Positions 34,441 to 43,157 of a stretch of 43,200 bases of DNA are shown piece by piece. The number at the start of each line of letters is the position of its first letter. Position 1 is the first letter of the stretch. The notes beneath the pieces are model-generated. The model worked only from the letters and a program-made list of their open reading frames with translations, searched no databases and had not been told where the DNA came from. The DNA comes from JAAZMI01 sp050942615 (lineage in GTDB: Bacteria > Bacillota > Dethiobacteria > DTU022 > UBA8154), in contig JBMNNQ010000008.1 in NCBI GenBank assembly GCA_050942615.1, forward strand, positions 1 through 43,200. Reading direction: 5' to 3'. The position numbers and the translations under genes were made by a program.

Positions 34441-34989
34441 TTACTGTTTTGCAAGAACATCTTTTAGTTCCAATTCAACCAGACCGGCAAAACAACGGGG
34501 CGGCAGGGCAATGTATACCCCTGTCGCGTATTCAAGGTATTTTTCCATTTCGGGGCTTATTGCGCCATGATCCTTGGCCGGGACCCCAACATACAACCGC
34601 TGGGGGGGTATAACAGTTTCTGCAGTCACCAGGGCACCGGCACCAATACAGGAACCGGCCCCTATTTTGACATCGTCCATAATAACAGCACCCAAACCGA
34701 TCATAACGTGGTCTTCAAGGATGGGACCGTGTAATATCGCTCCATGGCCGATATGACTTCTTTCCCCTAGAGTGGTGGTATCATTGGGAGCCGAATGAAT
34801 TACACAGTTTTCCTGAATATTTGAAAAGGCGCCGACAACGATGCTCCCCCAATCACCCCGCAAGCGAGCCCCGGGGCCGATATAACATTCTTTCCCAATT
34901 ACCACATCACCGATAATGGTTGCCTCCGGGTAAACAAAAGCAGTAGGATCGATACGGGGTTTCTTGCCTTCAAATTCATAAACAGGCAT
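34441..34989 (-). CDS. Gamma carbonic anhydrase-like hexapeptide protein
   Basis: A 182-residue left-handed beta-helix protein of the PaaY/YrdA/CaiE group, related to gamma carbonic anhydrases. It has repeated hexapeptides and the metal-binding histidines (CVIHS, then HIGHGAIL), with the tail 'VGVPAK' followed by helices. It may interconvert CO2 and bicarbonate, which would suit the formate and CO2 metabolism, but many homologues have no proven activity. It follows codY by 106 bases and has GGGAG upstream. Confidence 0.88.
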   Translation of the reverse strand: MPVYEFEGKKPRIDPTAFVYPEATIIGDVVIGKECYIGPGARLRGDWGSIVVGAFSNIQENCVIHSAPNDTTTLGERSHIGHGAILHGPILEDHVMIGLGAVIMDDVKIGAGSCIGAGALVTAETVIPPQRLYVGVPAKDHGAISPEMEKYLEYATGVYIALPPRCFAGLVELELKDVLAKQ

Positions 34990-35095
34990 CTTCTACACTC
35001 CCAGCCAAAATAATATTATTCCATACAAAAAGTATATCTAGGAAACACTGATCTGATTATTTCCAAAAGGGTGTTTTTTTGAAAATATCAAATAT

Positions 35096-35887
35096 TTAAA
35101 GACCCAATTTACCCAGGTATTCATAAAAATAGGGGTTGAAAACCTTGATATATGTTCCTTTCATACCCAAAGAACGTGTTTCCACAATACCGGCACTTTC
35201 AAGCTTGCGCAGGGCGTTAACAATCACCGAACGAGTAATACCGAGCTGATCAGCGATTTTACTGGCGATCAACAGCCCCTCCATACCGTCAAGTTCTTTA
35301 AAAACCTGTTTAACAGCTTCCAATTCTGAATAAGAAAGGGTATCCACCGCTAATTTGATAATTGCCCGGTGGCGCGCTTCCTCTTCACTTTTTTCAATCT
35401 CGGCACGCAAGATTTCCATGCCTACAACCGTGGCTCCCCTTTCGGCCAGGATCATGTCTTCATGACCAAAAAGCTTGCCAAAACGGGCCAGAAGAAAAGT
35501 ACCCAACCTTGTACCGCCACCAATTATCGGGATGATAGTTACTATTTTATTGTTGGCAAAAAGGCAGCTTCCTTCTTCAAGAAAAGCACATCTGCTGGAT
35601 ATATGCTTAATATTATCTCTTAATTCGTCATCCCGGAGAAGAAAGTTATTATAACGCTGTGGGAAAAACCCCTTATCCAATACCTGGGTAATCATGATCT
35701 CACATTCAAAGTCGTCAACAACTGCAAACCCCAGTAAAACCCCTTCAGGATCCACAATGTAGACATTGGCCTGAATAACCTCTTTTAAAACCTCAGCCAT
35801 TTCTGTAAAATCAACATACTGGCCGCCGGCTTTTTGTAGAATCTTGTTAATACGCCTTGTTTTTTCCAACAGGGGAGATGTAATCAT
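35096..35887 (-). CDS. codY: Global transcription regulator CodY
   Basis: A 263-residue GTP- and branched-chain-amino-acid-responsive repressor. The N-terminal GAF domain (about 1-150) and the C-terminal winged helix (about 180-260, with 'ASKIADQLGITRSVIVNALRKLESAGIVETRSLG') match the family in length and sequence. AAGGAGGTG precedes the ATG. It begins 30 bases after the second MinD-like gene, so it likely lies at the end of the iron-sulfur operon rather than with hslUV or topA-type genes as in Bacillus. Confidence 0.95.
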   Translation of the reverse strand: MITSPLLEKTRRINKILQKAGGQYVDFTEMAEVLKEVIQANVYIVDPEGVLLGFAVVDDFECEIMITQVLDKGFFPQRYNNFLLRDDELRDNIKHISSRCAFLEEGSCLFANNKIVTIIPIIGGGTRLGTFLLARFGKLFGHEDMILAERGATVVGMEILRAEIEKSEEEARHRAIIKLAVDTLSYSELEAVKQVFKELDGMEGLLIASKIADQLGITRSVIVNALRKLESAGIVETRSLGMKGTYIKVFNPYFYEYLGKLGL

Positions 35888-35917
35888 TTTTTCACCTCCT
35901 TAAAGCCTGGTATTTGC

Positions 35918-36772
35918 CTAAATCTTGGTTACTGCCTCCCAGATCCCCTTAATGCTTTGGGAAACTTCACCGTCGCTATATTCAACTACAGAGAGACCTT
36001 TAACCATGGCCTCTGTAACAACTTTATCGAAAGGTATCTTGCCGACAACCGGCACCGCCTGCTGTTGGCAGTAATCTTCAATTTTTTGCGTATTATTGAC
36101 GTCCAGATCACAGCGGTTGATGCACACCAGGGCTGGAACAGTAAAATGACGGCAAACTGCCAGCACACGTTCCAAGTCATGGATACCCGACAAAGAAGGT
36201 TCTGTTACAACCAAGGCTGCAGTCGCACCCGCCAAGGAGGCGATCACCGGACAGCCGATCCCCGGCGGCCCGTCAGTTAAAATCAGGTTCAGGTTATCTT
36301 CACGGGCCATTTCCCGGGCCTTGTTTCTAACCAGGGTAACCAGCCTGCCGGAGTTTTCCTGGGCCACCCCCAAGCGGGCGTGCACCAAGGGGCCATAGGG
36401 CGTTTTTGAAATAAACCATTTTCCGGAAACTACATCTTTATAGTCTATTGCTTCTTCCGGGCAGGCATAATAACAGACCCCACAGCCTTCGCATGCAAGG
36501 GGATCGACCTGAAAATCTGGCGAGATAGCCTCGAAGCGGCAAAGCTCACGGCAAAGGCCGCAGTGCGAACATTCTTCAAGGCGGATGGAAGCGATTTTTG
36601 AAGCTATAAATTCATGGGTTTCCTGAATATCAGGCCGTAAAATCAGACTGAGATTGGCAGCATCGACATCACAATCCGTAAAGACCGCTTGCGAAGATAA
36701 AGCAGCAAAGGAACCTGCCAGCGAAGTCTTGCCGGTGCCCCCTTTACCGCTGATCAAGGTAATTTCTTTCAT
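35918..36772 (-). CDS. MinD-like ATPase with ferredoxin domain (second)
   Basis: A 284-residue ParA/MinD-superfamily ATPase with the deviant Walker A KGGTGKTSL at about residues 9-17. Two [4Fe-4S] motifs, CSHCGLCRELC and CEGCGVCYYACP, are inserted at about residues 63-115, so it can bind clusters. The late part has the switch block 'LTDGPPGIGCPVIASLAG'. It overlaps the first MinD-like gene (ATGA), indicating a heterodimer or tandem pair. The function is unknown, but the iron-sulfur neighbours suggest cluster handling or redox-linked assembly. Confidence 0.9.
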   Translation of the reverse strand: MKEITLISGKGGTGKTSLAGSFAALSSQAVFTDCDVDAANLSLILRPDIQETHEFIASKIASIRLEECSHCGLCRELCRFEAISPDFQVDPLACEGCGVCYYACPEEAIDYKDVVSGKWFISKTPYGPLVHARLGVAQENSGRLVTLVRNKAREMAREDNLNLILTDGPPGIGCPVIASLAGATAALVVTEPSLSGIHDLERVLAVCRHFTVPALVCINRCDLDVNNTQKIEDYCQQQAVPVVGKIPFDKVVTEAMVKGLSVVEYSDGEVSQSIKGIWEAVTKI

Positions 36773-37650
36773 CCCGCATCCTCACCTTTCTGTCTTGTCG
36801 GGTTTTCAACGGTCTTCAAATAATCATCAATGCTGCCCCAAAGTGCTGCAAACATATCATGCCACTTTGCCGAATGTTCCACGATCGGTTCACCCCGGGC
36901 ATAGAGTGTCGCTAATTCCCGATCAAAGGGAATTTCCATCAAAACCGGCACCCCTTCACGCCGGCAGTATTCCTCTACCCTTTTGTCACCGATATCTGCC
37001 CGGTTGATGAGCACCCCGACGGGAATATCAAGTTTTCTCAGCAACTGCACGGCCAGATCAAGATCATTTAAACCGAAAGGAGTCGGTTCGGTAACCAACA
37101 AACAAAAATCGCTGCCCCGCACGGCGGCCACTACCGGGCAGGATGTTCCCGGGGGGGCATCAATCAGCACCTGCTTGCGGTTGTCAATCTTATTTTTCAC
37201 CGCATCAATCAGCGGCGGGGACATGGCCTCGCCGGGGTTTAAACGTCCGTGTAAAAAATCAAAACCAAAGGCCGGCCCCCTTTCCAGGATTCCTATCCCG
37301 CGGGGAACCTCTGTAATGGCTTTTTCGGGGCAAAAATAGGCACAACCGCCACAGCCATGACAAAGCTCGTGAAAAGTCATGACATGATCTTTTAAGACAA
37401 CAAGGGCATTAAAGGCACAAACTTCGGCACATCGGCCACAAAAGGTGCACTTTTCTTCGTCTATCTTTGGCACGGGAATACTGACTGTTTCTTTTTCACC
37501 CAAATCAGGTTTTAAAAAAATATGCGCATTGGGCTCCTCCACGTCACAGTCCAAAAACTGTACCTCGTCCTGATCCTGCACCAGGGCCAAGTTAATGGCC
37601 ACTGTTGTTTTTCCTGTACCGCCCTTACCACTTGCTACTGCAATAATCAT
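36769..37650 (-). CDS. MinD-like ATPase with ferredoxin domain (first)
   Basis: A 293-residue relative of the next gene with the same layout: Walker A KGGTGKTTV near residue 10, two [4Fe-4S] motifs CTFCGRCAEVC and CHGCGGCAYFCP near 68-110, and 'IDAPPGTSCPVVAAVRG' near 145. The two genes encode similar but distinct proteins. GGAGAG is six bases upstream of the ATG. It follows the NifX-like gene by 63 bases. Confidence 0.9.
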   Translation of the reverse strand: MIIAVASGKGGTGKTTVAINLALVQDQDEVQFLDCDVEEPNAHIFLKPDLGEKETVSIPVPKIDEEKCTFCGRCAEVCAFNALVVLKDHVMTFHELCHGCGGCAYFCPEKAITEVPRGIGILERGPAFGFDFLHGRLNPGEAMSPPLIDAVKNKIDNRKQVLIDAPPGTSCPVVAAVRGSDFCLLVTEPTPFGLNDLDLAVQLLRKLDIPVGVLINRADIGDKRVEEYCRREGVPVLMEIPFDRELATLYARGEPIVEHSAKWHDMFAALWGSIDDYLKTVENPTRQKGEDAG

Positions 37651-37713
37651 CCTAATCTCTCCAATAAAAAACTATATTTAACATAGCCCGGCTTTTTCTA
37701 CTGCAGCCGGCCC

Positions 37714-38493
37714 TTAATGATCCTCACAATCACGGAAACCATCCCCATGGCCGTGGCCATGTTCACAAAGACTATCACCACCTGCAAGACTGCCGGCCAG
37801 GTAGCTGTCAATGGCTGCTGCTACCGGCCCTGTAACGCCTACAACAGTATGGATGCCCTGTTCTTCAAAAAGACCTTGTGCCCGGGGCCCCATGCCACCG
37901 GAAATAATACATTTTACCCCTTTTTCAGCCAAAAAACGGGGTAAAAAACCGGGTTGGTGACCGGGGTTGGGGATCATGGTCAGGTTTTCAGCTTTACCAT
38001 CTCGTATATCTACCAAAGTGTAAGCAGGACAACGGCCAAAATGCTGGGCAACATCCGTCCCGTCTGTTGCCAAAGCCACCTTCCCCTCGGGCAGCCGGGC
38101 TGCAGTTTGCTGCTGGACCGCCGGGGAGACACCGCCGCCAGTGTGGGAACTGACAGTAGCCCCGGTAATTTGCCGGCCCTTACCTTCTTCATATTGTTGC
38201 AGCGCTTCTTCAAGGGTTACCTCCGGCAGCGAAAACACCTTAAGGCCTGCCGAACCGAGAATGCTGGAGGCATTGGGCCCCAGGTTCCCCGTCAAAAGCA
38301 CATCCACATTTTGTTCCAGCAAGAACTGTGCCGCCTTAACCCCTGCGCCGCTGCCTTCCAAGGCGCCCGGGTTAGGCAAAAAGCCCCATTCTTTTTTTTC
38401 ATTGTCATAAACAGCATAAAAAGCACACCGGCCAAAACGGGGATCCAGCTGGGAACTTGTTTCCTTCCCACTGGCGCTGATTGCAATTCTCAT
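37714..38493 (-). CDS. Tandem NifX/NafY-like metallocluster protein
   Basis: A 259-residue protein with two copies of the dinitrogenase iron-molybdenum cofactor (NifX/NifB C-terminal) fold: about residues 1-110 and 135-245. Each has the 'FGRC' strand (PRFGRCAFY and QHFGRCPAYT) and the following 'NLGPNASSILGSAGLK'/'GMGPRAQGLFEEQGI' motif. The tail is rich in His, Gly and Asp (HGHGHGDG), which may bind metal. No nif genes are present here, so the role is probably cluster or cofactor carriage for another system. It overlaps the Mrp stop. Confidence 0.88.
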   Translation of the reverse strand: MRIAISASGKETSSQLDPRFGRCAFYAVYDNEKKEWGFLPNPGALEGSGAGVKAAQFLLEQNVDVLLTGNLGPNASSILGSAGLKVFSLPEVTLEEALQQYEEGKGRQITGATVSSHTGGGVSPAVQQQTAARLPEGKVALATDGTDVAQHFGRCPAYTLVDIRDGKAENLTMIPNPGHQPGFLPRFLAEKGVKCIISGGMGPRAQGLFEEQGIHTVVGVTGPVAAAIDSYLAGSLAGGDSLCEHGHGHGDGFRDCEDH

Positions 38494-39293
38494 TATTGCA
38501 GACCTCCTGTTTTCGATTTCAATAAGGGTGATTGTAACAATTTTTTAAATAAATCACTGCTATAGTTTTCTACCGTGCCGGCATCACAATGCTCCGCCAA
38601 GCGTTGATCCAAGGGAATTTTGTCCATAAAGGGAATCCCTGTTGCACTGGAAACCTGTTCGCCCTTGGAGGAGCCAAATATTTCTATTTTTTCCTGGCAG
38701 TGGGGGCAAACAAGATAGCTCATATTTTCTACCAGACCTAAAACCGGTATATGCATTGAATCAGCCATTTTTAAGGCTTTTTTAACCACCATAACCGCTA
38801 AATCCTGGGGTGAACTAACCACTACCAGGCCGTCAAGGGGAATCGTTTGCATCACTGTCAGTGGAGCATCAGCCGTGCCGGGCGGCAGATCAATGAATAA
38901 ATAATCCAGTGCCCCCCACTCTATTTCTTCCCAAAATTGGGTTACCACCTTACCAATAATCGGCCCGCGCCAGATCACAGGATCATCCTCATTCATAAGC
39001 AACAGGTTTAGGGACATCACTTTGATACCCGTTGAACTTTCAGCCGGGGCCAAACCTTCCCTGGAGGAAGCTTTCAAGCCAAACATCCGGGGAATACTGG
39101 GGCCGGTAATATCCGCATCCAAAACACCGGCTTTAAAACCCTCTTTTTGCGCACCTACCGCCAGCAGGGCCGTTACCGAAGATTTGCCAACACCACCCTT
39201 GCCGCTCATCACAGCAATCACATGTTTAATATCCGGGCGGCGAATTTTTTCCATCCCTTTTGCACCAGCAGGCGCTCCTTTGGAATCCATCAT
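38493..39293 (-). CDS. Mrp/NBP35-family iron-sulfur carrier ATPase
   Basis: A 266-residue ATPase of the Mrp/ApbC family that carries [4Fe-4S] clusters to target proteins. It has Walker A GKGGVGKSS near residue 30, the switch 'DLPPGTADAPLTVMQ' near 128, and the Cys-x2-Cys VCPHC motif near 200 used to bridge a cluster between monomers. The start at MMDSKG is chosen because AAAGGGAG lies before it; longer versions have no site. It lies between the IscU-like and NifX-like genes. Confidence 0.93.
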   Translation of the reverse strand: MMDSKGAPAGAKGMEKIRRPDIKHVIAVMSGKGGVGKSSVTALLAVGAQKEGFKAGVLDADITGPSIPRMFGLKASSREGLAPAESSTGIKVMSLNLLLMNEDDPVIWRGPIIGKVVTQFWEEIEWGALDYLFIDLPPGTADAPLTVMQTIPLDGLVVVSSPQDLAVMVVKKALKMADSMHIPVLGLVENMSYLVCPHCQEKIEIFGSSKGEQVSSATGIPFMDKIPLDQRLAEHCDAGTVENYSSDLFKKLLQSPLLKSKTGGLQ

Positions 39294-39364
39294 CCTGCAC
39301 TCCCTTTCACAAGAAGATCTTTGAAAAATTACCATCATTATTAACTGCTATACTGGTTAAATGA

Positions 39365-39757
39365 TTATTCCTTAGTTAACTTCCCACCCTGTGAACGCTT
39401 TTTGTAGTTCCAAATAGCCTGATGAAGAGCCCCGGCGCCAAGATTGGAACAGTGTACCTTAGGATCAGGCAACCCGCCAAGCGCCTTTAGCACATCCAAA
39501 TCTGTAATTCTTAAGGCTTCATCAATGTTTTTCCCTTTAGCTAATTCTGTCAAAACACTGCTGGTGGCAATTGCTGCCGGACAACCCATAATTTCAAATT
39601 TGATCTCAGAAATACAGCTATCCTTTACATTGATGTAAATACGCAGATAATCTCCGCACGAAGGATCACCCATAGTTCCTTCCCCGTCAGGGTTGGAAAT
39701 ATAGCCGGCATTTCTGGGATTTATGAAATGCTCAATAACCCTGTCAGAATATAACAT
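39365..39757 (-). CDS. IscU/NifU-like iron-sulfur scaffold
   Basis: A 130-residue scaffold on which [Fe-S] clusters are assembled. The three conserved cysteines are present in SCGD, GCPA and HCSN contexts, with the aspartate after the first. The start at MLYSDRV is chosen since GAGGGGGAGG stands in front. No IscS desulfurase gene is next to it. It is the first gene of the Fe-S set. A possible promoter lies upstream. Confidence 0.93.
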   Translation of the reverse strand: MLYSDRVIEHFINPRNAGYISNPDGEGTMGDPSCGDYLRIYINVKDSCISEIKFEIMGCPAAIATSSVLTELAKGKNIDEALRITDLDVLKALGGLPDPKVHCSNLGAGALHQAIWNYKKRSQGGKLTKE

Positions 39758-39845
39758 CCAGGCCTCCCCCTCCCAGGGAAAAATGTTGACCACATTCTAC
39801 CTTGGAATTAAAGTCATTAATAATATTAACACATGCATCCCGGAA

Positions 39846-39874
39846 ATACTATTATTTCCTCGAAAATGCTTCAA
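39846..39874 (-). promoter_or_regulatory. Possible promoter of the Fe-S cluster operon
   Basis: TTGAAG and TAGTAT, 17 bases apart, in the 200-base gap between the DUF5320-like gene and the IscU-like gene. The match is moderate. The remainder of this gap shows no gene. Confidence 0.35.
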
Positions 39875-39995
39875 CACCTGATTGTGAGTTAACATAAACC
39901 GCCATTTCGGCTCGCCTCAAAAAGCTTGCCGGCCTAGAAAACAAAACCGAATCTGGAACACTCTTTGTAGCCGGCTGCACAGGCCTGCCTTTAGT

Positions 39996-40379
39996 TTATC
40001 CTTCTTTTTTCTGAGATTCAATATCGCTTAGCTGTTTTTGAATGGCGCTGAGCTGCTCCTGCAGGTATTCTGCACTGTTTTTAAGATATTCTTCCTCACT
40101 AATGTTTACCATATCGGCATCAGTCGCCGGATAGCCGTATTCCGGGTAGCCATAACCATACCCGGGATGACCGTACCCATATGCCGGGTGGCCATATGTT
40201 GAGGCAGCCATCGACCTTCTGGAAGGCAGCTCCGGATTAAACCTGCAAAAAGGGTAGGGGTTGCCCCTTCCCCAACCGGCGCCTAAACCAAAACCCCGGC
40301 CGAACCCCCTGCCACCAAAGCCGGCACCAAAACCAAATCCCCTGCCGAAGCCGAAACCCCTCATCATCCATCTTCTCAT
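39996..40379 (-). CDS. Gly/Phe/Tyr-rich DUF5320-like protein
   Basis: A 127-residue protein of low complexity. The N-terminal third is rich in Gly, Phe and Arg (GFGFG repeats), the middle is a Tyr/Gly/Pro/His repeat (YGHPxYGYG), and the C-terminal third forms a coiled coil ('LQEQLSAIQKQLSDIESQ'). This matches the DUF5320 pattern common near Mrp and NifX genes in anaerobes. The start at MRRWMM is chosen because AAGGGGTG lies nine bases upstream. The repeats look prone to phase separation or surface binding, but this is speculation. Confidence 0.75.
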   Translation of the reverse strand: MRRWMMRGFGFGRGFGFGAGFGGRGFGRGFGLGAGWGRGNPYPFCRFNPELPSRRSMAASTYGHPAYGYGHPGYGYGYPEYGYPATDADMVNISEEEYLKNSAEYLQEQLSAIQKQLSDIESQKKEG

Positions 40380-40464
40380 CTTTGCTTTCACCCCTTCCTT
40401 ATTTTTTCCCTCGTTCTCTCCGGAATGCATGTGTTATACACATTAAAAGGCAATAGCATTTTTT

Positions 40465-42330
40465 TTAATTAAGAAAAAAATTGTCCTTCTTCCCTACCGT
40501 TTGGAATCCCGCTGCAGCCGCACTTTCGCGCTGATCAGAAGCCCCGCCGCCCAATACTATGATTAGGATACCCAAACCGGCCAGCACCAGCGCCAACCAG
40601 GCTGGAGCCAACACTGTATCTAAAAGCAGGTTCAACATTGTTCCTGCAGTCAAAGATGTGGTAAGCATGATTACTGAGGAGGCAGCCATGCCCTTGACCC
40701 CCAGTTCCTTACTTAAAATGGCAAAAGTGGCTGCACAGGGAAAATAGGTAACCAATATGATTGCACCAACAACAAATTGCCGCGCCGAAAGGTTCAAAGG
40801 CAGCAGCATCGCTACAGCAACGTCCTTACGCAGGAAACCGACAAAAAGCGTAGAAGCGGCCTCCCGCGGCAGCCCTAGCAGTCCTTGAATAACCGGGGCA
40901 AAAAAAGCAGCTAAATAATCAGTAACCCCTATAATATGCAAGAGGTTAATTAAAAGAATCCCCCCGAAAATAAAGGGCAAGGCCTCAACAAGAAAATGCT
41001 GCAACCGCATCCCCAATTTCTGCCACTGGCTTTTAAAATGGGGTAACCGGTAAGGGGGTATTTCCATAATCATGGAAGGCGTATACCCCGGTAAAAGGCG
41101 ATCTAAAACCAAACCAAGTGTAGCCCAGATAAAAAACAGGGTGGCGATAATTACAGCCAAATAGGCCCCGCCATAACGCCCGACCAACCCCATAACCATG
41201 GACATTTGGGCAGCACAAGGAATAGTAATTGAAAGCAGGGTACAGGCCAAAAACCTTTCCCGCCGGCTTTCAAGATTGCGGGCCGCCATCACAGCCGGAA
41301 CATTGCAGCCAAAACCTAAAATCATGGGAATGACTGCAAACCCATGTAACCCCAGGCGGTGCATCATCCGATCCATAAGCACTGCCAAACGGGGCAGGTA
41401 ACCGCAATCCTCCAAAAACCCAAGGATTAAATAAAAAAATACCAGGAAAGGCAACACGACACCAAAAACAACGAACACACCTGTTGTCAGCACACCCATC
41501 GACTCTTCCAGATGTATTTCCCCCTGAACAAGGGTGCCGATGAGCAGATCGTGCCAAAATCCCCCCTGGCCCATTTTCAGGCTGAAAGCCTCTACCAAAG
41601 GAAGATAAAACGGTTCAAAAATAAAATTTTCCACCGCTTCACACAAAAGTTCTCCCAAACCGATGATTATTTTAAAAGAAAGATAAAGAACAGCCGCCGC
41701 CAGGGGAATTCCCACCAGCGGTTTCAAACTTGCTAATTCCAATGCCTCCAGCCAGGTCTGGTGGCGGTGGGTTATACGTTGGACCTTTCCCACAACACTG
41801 CCCACCCAGGCCCAGCGCGCATCAGGTGCTACAGTTTTTCTGCCGCCGGGAACGGCGCGGGGCAAAGCAGCAACCAGTTCCTTCAAGCCCTCGCCGCTGA
41901 GGGCAACAGTGGTCACGACAGGTACACCAAGCAGCTCCCTTAAACGGGGCACACTTAAAACAACACCTTTCTGTGCGGCCTCGTCAACCATGTTGAGAAC
42001 AACAATTAAAGGCACCTTTTTTTCCAGAAGCTGGCTGGTTAGGTAAAGGTTCCTTTCCAGGTTGGTAGCATCGATCACATTGATTACAATATCAGCTTTA
42101 TCCACCAGGTTAGCAGTAACTTCTTCTGCCCGGCAAGTGGGCTCGAGGCTGTAGGTACCCGGTGCATCTGTCAAGTCATACTTTTTCAGGCCAACCACCA
42201 GCTGGCCGGAGGTATATTCCACTGTTGTGCCTGGATAATTGGAAATAACCACCCTTGTTCCGGTTAATTGTGAAAAAAGAACACTTTTCCCAACATTAGG
42301 ATTACCAACTAATACTATTTGTTGTGACAT
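40465..42330 (-). CDS. feoB: Ferrous iron transport protein B
   Basis: A 621-residue membrane GTPase that imports Fe2+. The N-terminal G domain (1-170) has GNPNVGKS (G1), DAPGTYS (G3) and LNMVDEA (G4). A helical stretch follows and then about ten membrane segments containing two Gate (nucleoside recognition) domains and the 'LGFGCNVPAVMAARNL' core. It is somewhat short for FeoB. An ATG three codons inside the longest frame fits the GGGGGG ribosome site. It lies 27 bases after feoA. Confidence 0.95.
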   Translation of the reverse strand: MSQQIVLVGNPNVGKSVLFSQLTGTRVVISNYPGTTVEYTSGQLVVGLKKYDLTDAPGTYSLEPTCRAEEVTANLVDKADIVINVIDATNLERNLYLTSQLLEKKVPLIVVLNMVDEAAQKGVVLSVPRLRELLGVPVVTTVALSGEGLKELVAALPRAVPGGRKTVAPDARWAWVGSVVGKVQRITHRHQTWLEALELASLKPLVGIPLAAAVLYLSFKIIIGLGELLCEAVENFIFEPFYLPLVEAFSLKMGQGGFWHDLLIGTLVQGEIHLEESMGVLTTGVFVVFGVVLPFLVFFYLILGFLEDCGYLPRLAVLMDRMMHRLGLHGFAVIPMILGFGCNVPAVMAARNLESRRERFLACTLLSITIPCAAQMSMVMGLVGRYGGAYLAVIIATLFFIWATLGLVLDRLLPGYTPSMIMEIPPYRLPHFKSQWQKLGMRLQHFLVEALPFIFGGILLINLLHIIGVTDYLAAFFAPVIQGLLGLPREAASTLFVGFLRKDVAVAMLLPLNLSARQFVVGAIILVTYFPCAATFAILSKELGVKGMAASSVIMLTTSLTAGTMLNLLLDTVLAPAWLALVLAGLGILIIVLGGGASDQRESAAAAGFQTVGKKDNFFLN

Positions 42331-42356
42331 AAAAACCAAGCCCCCCTGCCGAACTG

Positions 42357-42590
42357 CTATTCTGTTTCAACAAATATTCGACGGGCACGGCCGTAACCCA
42401 GGGCAATCCGGGAACGGTTAATATCAACTACTACCGGGCCTTTTTGAAAAACAGCGTTTAATTTCGTTATTTTTTTGCCGGGGTGGAGCCCTAGGGCCTG
42501 CAGCCTGGCTACCATCCCTTGTCCACCGTTAATCGCGCGTACGATGCCCGCCTGGCCGGCTTTCATTTCGGCTAAAGATACCAATTTCAT
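42357..42590 (-). CDS. feoA: Ferrous iron transport protein A
   Basis: A 77-residue SH3-like cytoplasmic protein that supports FeoB. It has 'KAGQAGIVRAINGGQGMVARLQALGLHPG' and the 'VDINRSRIALGYGRARRIFV' tail. The start at MKLVSL is chosen because GAGGTGATC precedes it. It lies 84 bases after the DtxR-type gene and 27 bases before feoB, probably one transcript. Confidence 0.94.
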   Translation of the reverse strand: MKLVSLAEMKAGQAGIVRAINGGQGMVARLQALGLHPGKKITKLNAVFQKGPVVVDINRSRIALGYGRARRIFVETE

Positions 42591-42674
42591 GGCGATCACC
42601 TCACTGTACTTTTCCAACTTGGTTATATCATTTAATGCCTACACCTGCTTTAACCATTATCAAAAAGCATTGTC

Positions 42675-43118
42675 CTATGGCTTTTTTTCATCTTCCGGCT
42701 TTTTTCCATCCTCAAAATGGCTAAAACCTTCAGGGCAGTAACCATTTTTTATTAAAAAGTCAACGAGGCATTCCGTAGTCTTGCTGCTTACGGCATGCTC
42801 CATCAAACAGGCATCCCTTTCCGCCAACTGCCTTTCAATACCCAAAACTTCAGTAAGGAAACTGCGCAAAACCTCATGGCGGCGTCTGACCACCAAAGCA
42901 TATTTTTCTCCTTTGGCCGTTAATTCTACAGGGCCGTAGTGATCCTGATAAATATACCCTTGTTCCCGCAACTGATCTAAAGCCTGGGAAACGCTGGGTT
43001 TAGAAAGATTTAATTTTTTGGCGATATCGGTTACCCGCACCGTTTCTTTTTGCCAGGATAAATTTAAAATCACTTCCAGGTAATCTTGCATCGCTTCGCT
43101 AATGGGCAGCGGACACAT
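42675..43118 (-). CDS. DtxR-type iron-dependent repressor
   Basis: A 147-residue metal-dependent regulator. The winged helix (about 6-65, with 'VTDIAKKLNLSKPSVSQALDQLREQG') is followed by a dimerisation and metal-binding domain. There the motif 'ERDACLMEHAVS' has cysteine where MntR has glutamate, which favours an iron-type (DtxR/IdeR) sensor. The start at MCPLPIS is chosen, because GGAG lies nine bases before; the ATG five codons earlier would lack a ribosome site and lie beside the operator. It heads the feoAB unit and probably represses itself. Confidence 0.92.
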   Translation of the reverse strand: MCPLPISEAMQDYLEVILNLSWQKETVRVTDIAKKLNLSKPSVSQALDQLREQGYIYQDHYGPVELTAKGEKYALVVRRRHEVLRSFLTEVLGIERQLAERDACLMEHAVSSKTTECLVDFLIKNGYCPEGFSHFEDGKKPEDEKKP

Positions 43119-43133
43119 AAAAATCAACTCCAT

Positions 43134-43157
43134 AAAAGTTAGGTAAGCCTAACTTTT
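43134..43157. promoter_or_regulatory. DtxR-type operator
   Basis: A perfect 10-bp inverted repeat, AAAAGTTAGG and CCTAACTTTT, with a four-base centre (TAAG). It matches the DtxR/IdeR consensus (TTAGG..CCTAA). It begins at the promoter -10 box and covers the start site, so the repressor would block transcription when iron is plentiful. Confidence 0.9.
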
